16,318 nt of DNA. Origin: an uncultured Lachnoanaerobaculum sp. Lineage in GTDB: Bacteria; Bacillota; Clostridia; Lachnospirales; Lachnospiraceae. The notes beneath the pieces are model-generated. The model saw only the letters and a program-made list of their open reading frames with translations, searched no databases and was not told where the DNA came from. Within the stretch, counting starts at the first letter, position 1, and each line of letters opens with the position of its first letter. A program made the position numbers and the translations under genes. Positions 14,820-16,318 of the stretch are shown piece after piece. The stretch covers positions 1 to 16,318 of the forward strand of contig CALALP010000084.1 of NCBI GenBank assembly GCA_937925515.1, written 5' to 3'.

Positions 14820-16217
14820 AATCAGGATTTATTACAAGATATTGTAAGACAGGTACTTGGCGAGATGAAATTGGAGTCAGAGGCTGTTAATAATGTTTAT
14901 GAATATGGAATATTTGCAGATATGAATGAGGCAATAAATGAAAGTGAAAAAGCACAAAAAAAATTACTTGAATATAGTGTAGAACAAAGAAATGACTTTG
15001 CAAATGCTATAAGAAAAGAAATTTTAAAGAAAGATAATCTTGAAATGATTTCAAGAGATGCAGTTGATGAAACAGGAATTGGTTGTTTTGAAGATAAAAT
15101 TGTAAAAAATAGAGTTGCAGCACAGAGAACTCCGGGAATGGAAGATTTATGCACAAAGGCAGTTACAGGTAAGGATGGAATTATGCTTGAGGAATACTGT
15201 CCATTTGGAGTTATTGGAGCTATAACCCCTACAACAAACCCAACAGAAACTATAATAAATAACTCTATTTCTATGATAGTAGGAGGAAATACAGTTGTAT
15301 TTTCGCCACACCCAAGAGCTAAAAATGTTTCTATTAAACTTGTTAAAATGATTAATAAGGCATTGGAAGATGCAAATGCACCTAGAAATCTTGTAACAAT
15401 GGTAGCCACTCCGTCTATTGAAAATACTAATTTAATGATGTCAAATCCTAAAATCAGACTTTTGGTAGCTACCGGAGGCCCTGCTATTGTAAAAACAGTA
15501 CTTTCTTCAGGTAAGAAAGCAATAGGGGCAGGAGCAGGAAATCCACCTGTGGTGGTAGATGAAACAGCTGATATTGAAAAGGCGGCAAAAGATATAGTTT
15601 CAGGAGCAAGCTTTGATAACAATGTACCTTGTATAGCTGAAAAAGAGGTTTTTGCAGTCGAAGAAATATGTGATAAATTGATATACTTTATGAAGAAAAA
15701 TGGTGCTTATGAGATAGTTTCAGAGGAAATAGTTGATAAGCTTGATAAGTTAGTTTCACAAGAAAATGGCAAGCCTAAGACTGAATTTGTAGGAAAATCT
15801 GCAAAATATATATTAAGTAAATTGGGTATATATACAGATAGTGATATTAAGCTTATTATATGTAGAACAAATAAAAATCATCATTTTGTAAAAGAGGAGA
15901 TGCTTATGCCGATACTTCCGGTAGTAAGTGTTTCAGATGTAGACATTGCAATAGATTATGCTTATGAGGCAGAGGGGGGCAATAGACATACAGCAATTAT
16001 GCACTCTAAAAATGTAGATAAACTTTCCAAAATGGCAAAGAAATTAGAGGCTACAATTTTTGTTAAGAATGCACCGTCTTACTCCGGAATAGGTGTAGGA
16101 GGAGAGGGACATACTACATTTACCATAGCAGGCCCAACAGGAGAGGGCATAACCTCTGCAAAGTCATTTTGTAGAATAAGAAGATGCGTTATGAAAGATG
16201 CGTTTAGTATAAGATAG
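14817..16217 (+). CDS. pduP: PduP-like CoA-acylating propionaldehyde dehydrogenase with encapsulation peptide (AldDH2)
   Basis: A 466-residue PduP-family enzyme, close to the usual 464. Residues 1-18 (NQDLLQDIVRQVLGEMKL) are a textbook encapsulation peptide, followed by a linker and the dehydrogenase fold. Seen are the PFGVIGAITPTTNPTETIIN nucleotide-domain stretch, LLVATGGPAIV, GAGAGNPPVVVDETADI, the catalytic NNVPC272IAEK, GVGGEGHTTFTIAGPTGEG and the typical C-terminus RRCVMKDAFSI. It converts propionaldehyde, CoA and NAD+ to propionyl-CoA and NADH in the lumen, with NADH reused by the alcohol dehydrogenase and CoA by PduL. It is the better consensus match of the two aldehyde dehydrogenases. 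The start is set by the encapsulation peptide; the ribosome site is separated from it by a hairpin. It is the last gene, 101 bases from the right window end. Confidence 0.95.
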   Translation: MNQDLLQDIVRQVLGEMKLESEAVNNVYEYGIFADMNEAINESEKAQKKLLEYSVEQRNDFANAIRKEILKKDNLEMISRDAVDETGIGCFEDKIVKNRVAAQRTPGMEDLCTKAVTGKDGIMLEEYCPFGVIGAITPTTNPTETIINNSISMIVGGNTVVFSPHPRAKNVSIKLVKMINKALEDANAPRNLVTMVATPSIENTNLMMSNPKIRLLVATGGPAIVKTVLSSGKKAIGAGAGNPPVVVDETADIEKAAKDIVSGASFDNNVPCIAEKEVFAVEEICDKLIYFMKKNGAYEIVSEEIVDKLDKLVSQENGKPKTEFVGKSAKYILSKLGIYTDSDIKLIICRTNKNHHFVKEEMLMPILPVVSVSDVDIAIDYAYEAEGGNRHTAIMHSKNVDKLSKMAKKLEATIFVKNAPSYSGIGVGGEGHTTFTIAGPTGEGITSAKSFCRIRRCVMKDAFSIR

Positions 16218-16220
16218 AAG

Positions 16221-16249
16221 TTGACATCTATCGAGCTGTTGAGAATAGT
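16221..16249 (+). promoter_or_regulatory. Possible outward-reading promoter near the right end
   Basis: A perfect -35, TTGACA at 16221-16226, is followed after 17 bases by AATAGT at 16244-16249 (four of six matching the -10). It lies just after the AldDH2 stop and would read out through the right repeat. The -10 overlaps a small dyad, AGAATA-GT-TATTCT (16242-16255). Nothing in the window is downstream of it to support its use. Confidence 0.3.
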
Positions 16250-16256
16250 TATTCTT

Positions 16257-16312
16257 GGGGACAAAACTAATTTTTATGAATATTACTATATTATTATGTG
16301 GGATTTGTCCCC
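16257..16312 (+). repeat. Stem of right-end repeat with a partial third copy
   Basis: GGGGACAAA at 16257-16265 is a nine-base copy of the repeat core in the left-end orientation, and pairs perfectly with TTTGTCCCC at 16304-16312 inside the right-end repeat, leaving a 38-base AT-rich loop. This could form a hairpin 3' of AldDH2. There is no T-run after it, so ordinary intrinsic termination is not supported. Confidence 0.5.
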
Positions 16313-16318
16313 CATAGG
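16299..16318 (-). repeat. Right copy of 20-bp inverted repeat bounding the locus
   Basis: The last 20 bases are the reverse complement of the first 20 with one mismatch (base 16314). The internal dyad GGGATTTGTCCC spans 16300-16311. Like the left copy, it lies downstream of an outward-reading gene (AldDH2, 81 bases earlier). No transposase, integrase or invertase gene is present between the two copies. Confidence 0.85.

Noticed and set aside
14897..15622. 241-residue open frame on the minus strand inside AldDH2
   Set aside because: It lies wholly antisense to a firmly identified gene, has low-complexity Ser/Ile/Pro composition and no ribosome site; it is a codon-bias shadow.
1..16318. Complete autonomous transposon or integrative element
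   Set aside because: No transposase, integrase, relaxase or phage gene is present between the repeats; only the inverted repeats are reported.
1..16318. GRM5 (fucose/rhamnose) assignment
   Set aside because: No class II aldolase or sugar kinase/isomerase gene lies in the window; this holds only as far as the window extends.
1..16318. tRNA, rRNA or CRISPR array
   Set aside because: No cloverleaf-like, rRNA-like or regularly spaced repeat sequence was seen.

Overview
The window is a compact low-G+C (about one third by eye), strongly AGA/ATA-biased stretch with clear Shine-Dalgarno sites, typical of an anaerobic clostridial Firmicute (a Lachnospiraceae-like genome is a guess). It holds an almost complete glycyl-radical-enzyme bacterial microcompartment (GRM) locus. 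The signature enzyme is a B12-independent diol dehydratase, not choline lyase. With its activase, CoA-acylating aldehyde dehydrogenases, an iron alcohol dehydrogenase and PduL, the predicted route is 1,2-propanediol (or glycerol) -> aldehyde -> alcohol plus acyl-CoA -> acyl-phosphate, run inside a protein shell. No fucose/rhamnose aldolase is present, so the locus fits a diol-fed GRM (GRM3/GRM4-like) better than a deoxysugar GRM5.

Layout. Leftward (29-1211): a PduT-like Fe-S trimer shell protein and a DUF336 (PduO C-terminal/GlcG/HbpS-like) protein. A divergent control region of about 380 bp (1212-1590) follows. Rightward: diol dehydratase (1591), radical-SAM activase (4286), PduB-like trimer (5248), PduA/J-like hexamer (6068), a strong terminator-like hairpin (6394-6432), a small protein with an encapsulation-peptide-like N-terminus (6482), a hexamer shell protein with a long charged tail (7025), a BMC-P pentamer vertex protein (7661), aldehyde dehydrogenase 1 without an encapsulation peptide (7939), alcohol dehydrogenase (9383), a PocR-domain sensor with a degenerate kinase module (10584), an AraC-type response regulator (11891), a dedicated S-adenosylmethionine synthetase (12961), PduL (14135), and PduP-like aldehyde dehydrogenase 2 with an encapsulation peptide (14817).

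How it works together. MetK supplies SAM to the activase, which installs the glycyl radical on Gly818 of the dehydratase. The aldehyde is split between oxidation (AldDH, then PduL regenerating CoA) and reduction (ADH regenerating NAD+) inside a shell built from two BMC-H, two BMC-T and one BMC-P protein. N-terminal amphipathic helices on the PduB-like trimer, the small 180-residue protein, PduL and AldDH2 probably recruit cargo. The PocR sensor and AraC regulator probably switch the operon on when the diol is present.

Most unusual points: a 20-bp inverted repeat (19/20) sits exactly at the two ends of the window and brackets the whole locus although no recombinase or transposase lies inside; the PocR sensor lacks the phospho-acceptor histidine and a normal ATP-binding N-box; a hairpin separates the Shine-Dalgarno from the start codon of AldDH2; a vestigial repeat of the AldDH1 3' end lies before the alcohol dehydrogenase gene; and the locus carries its own divergent metK.
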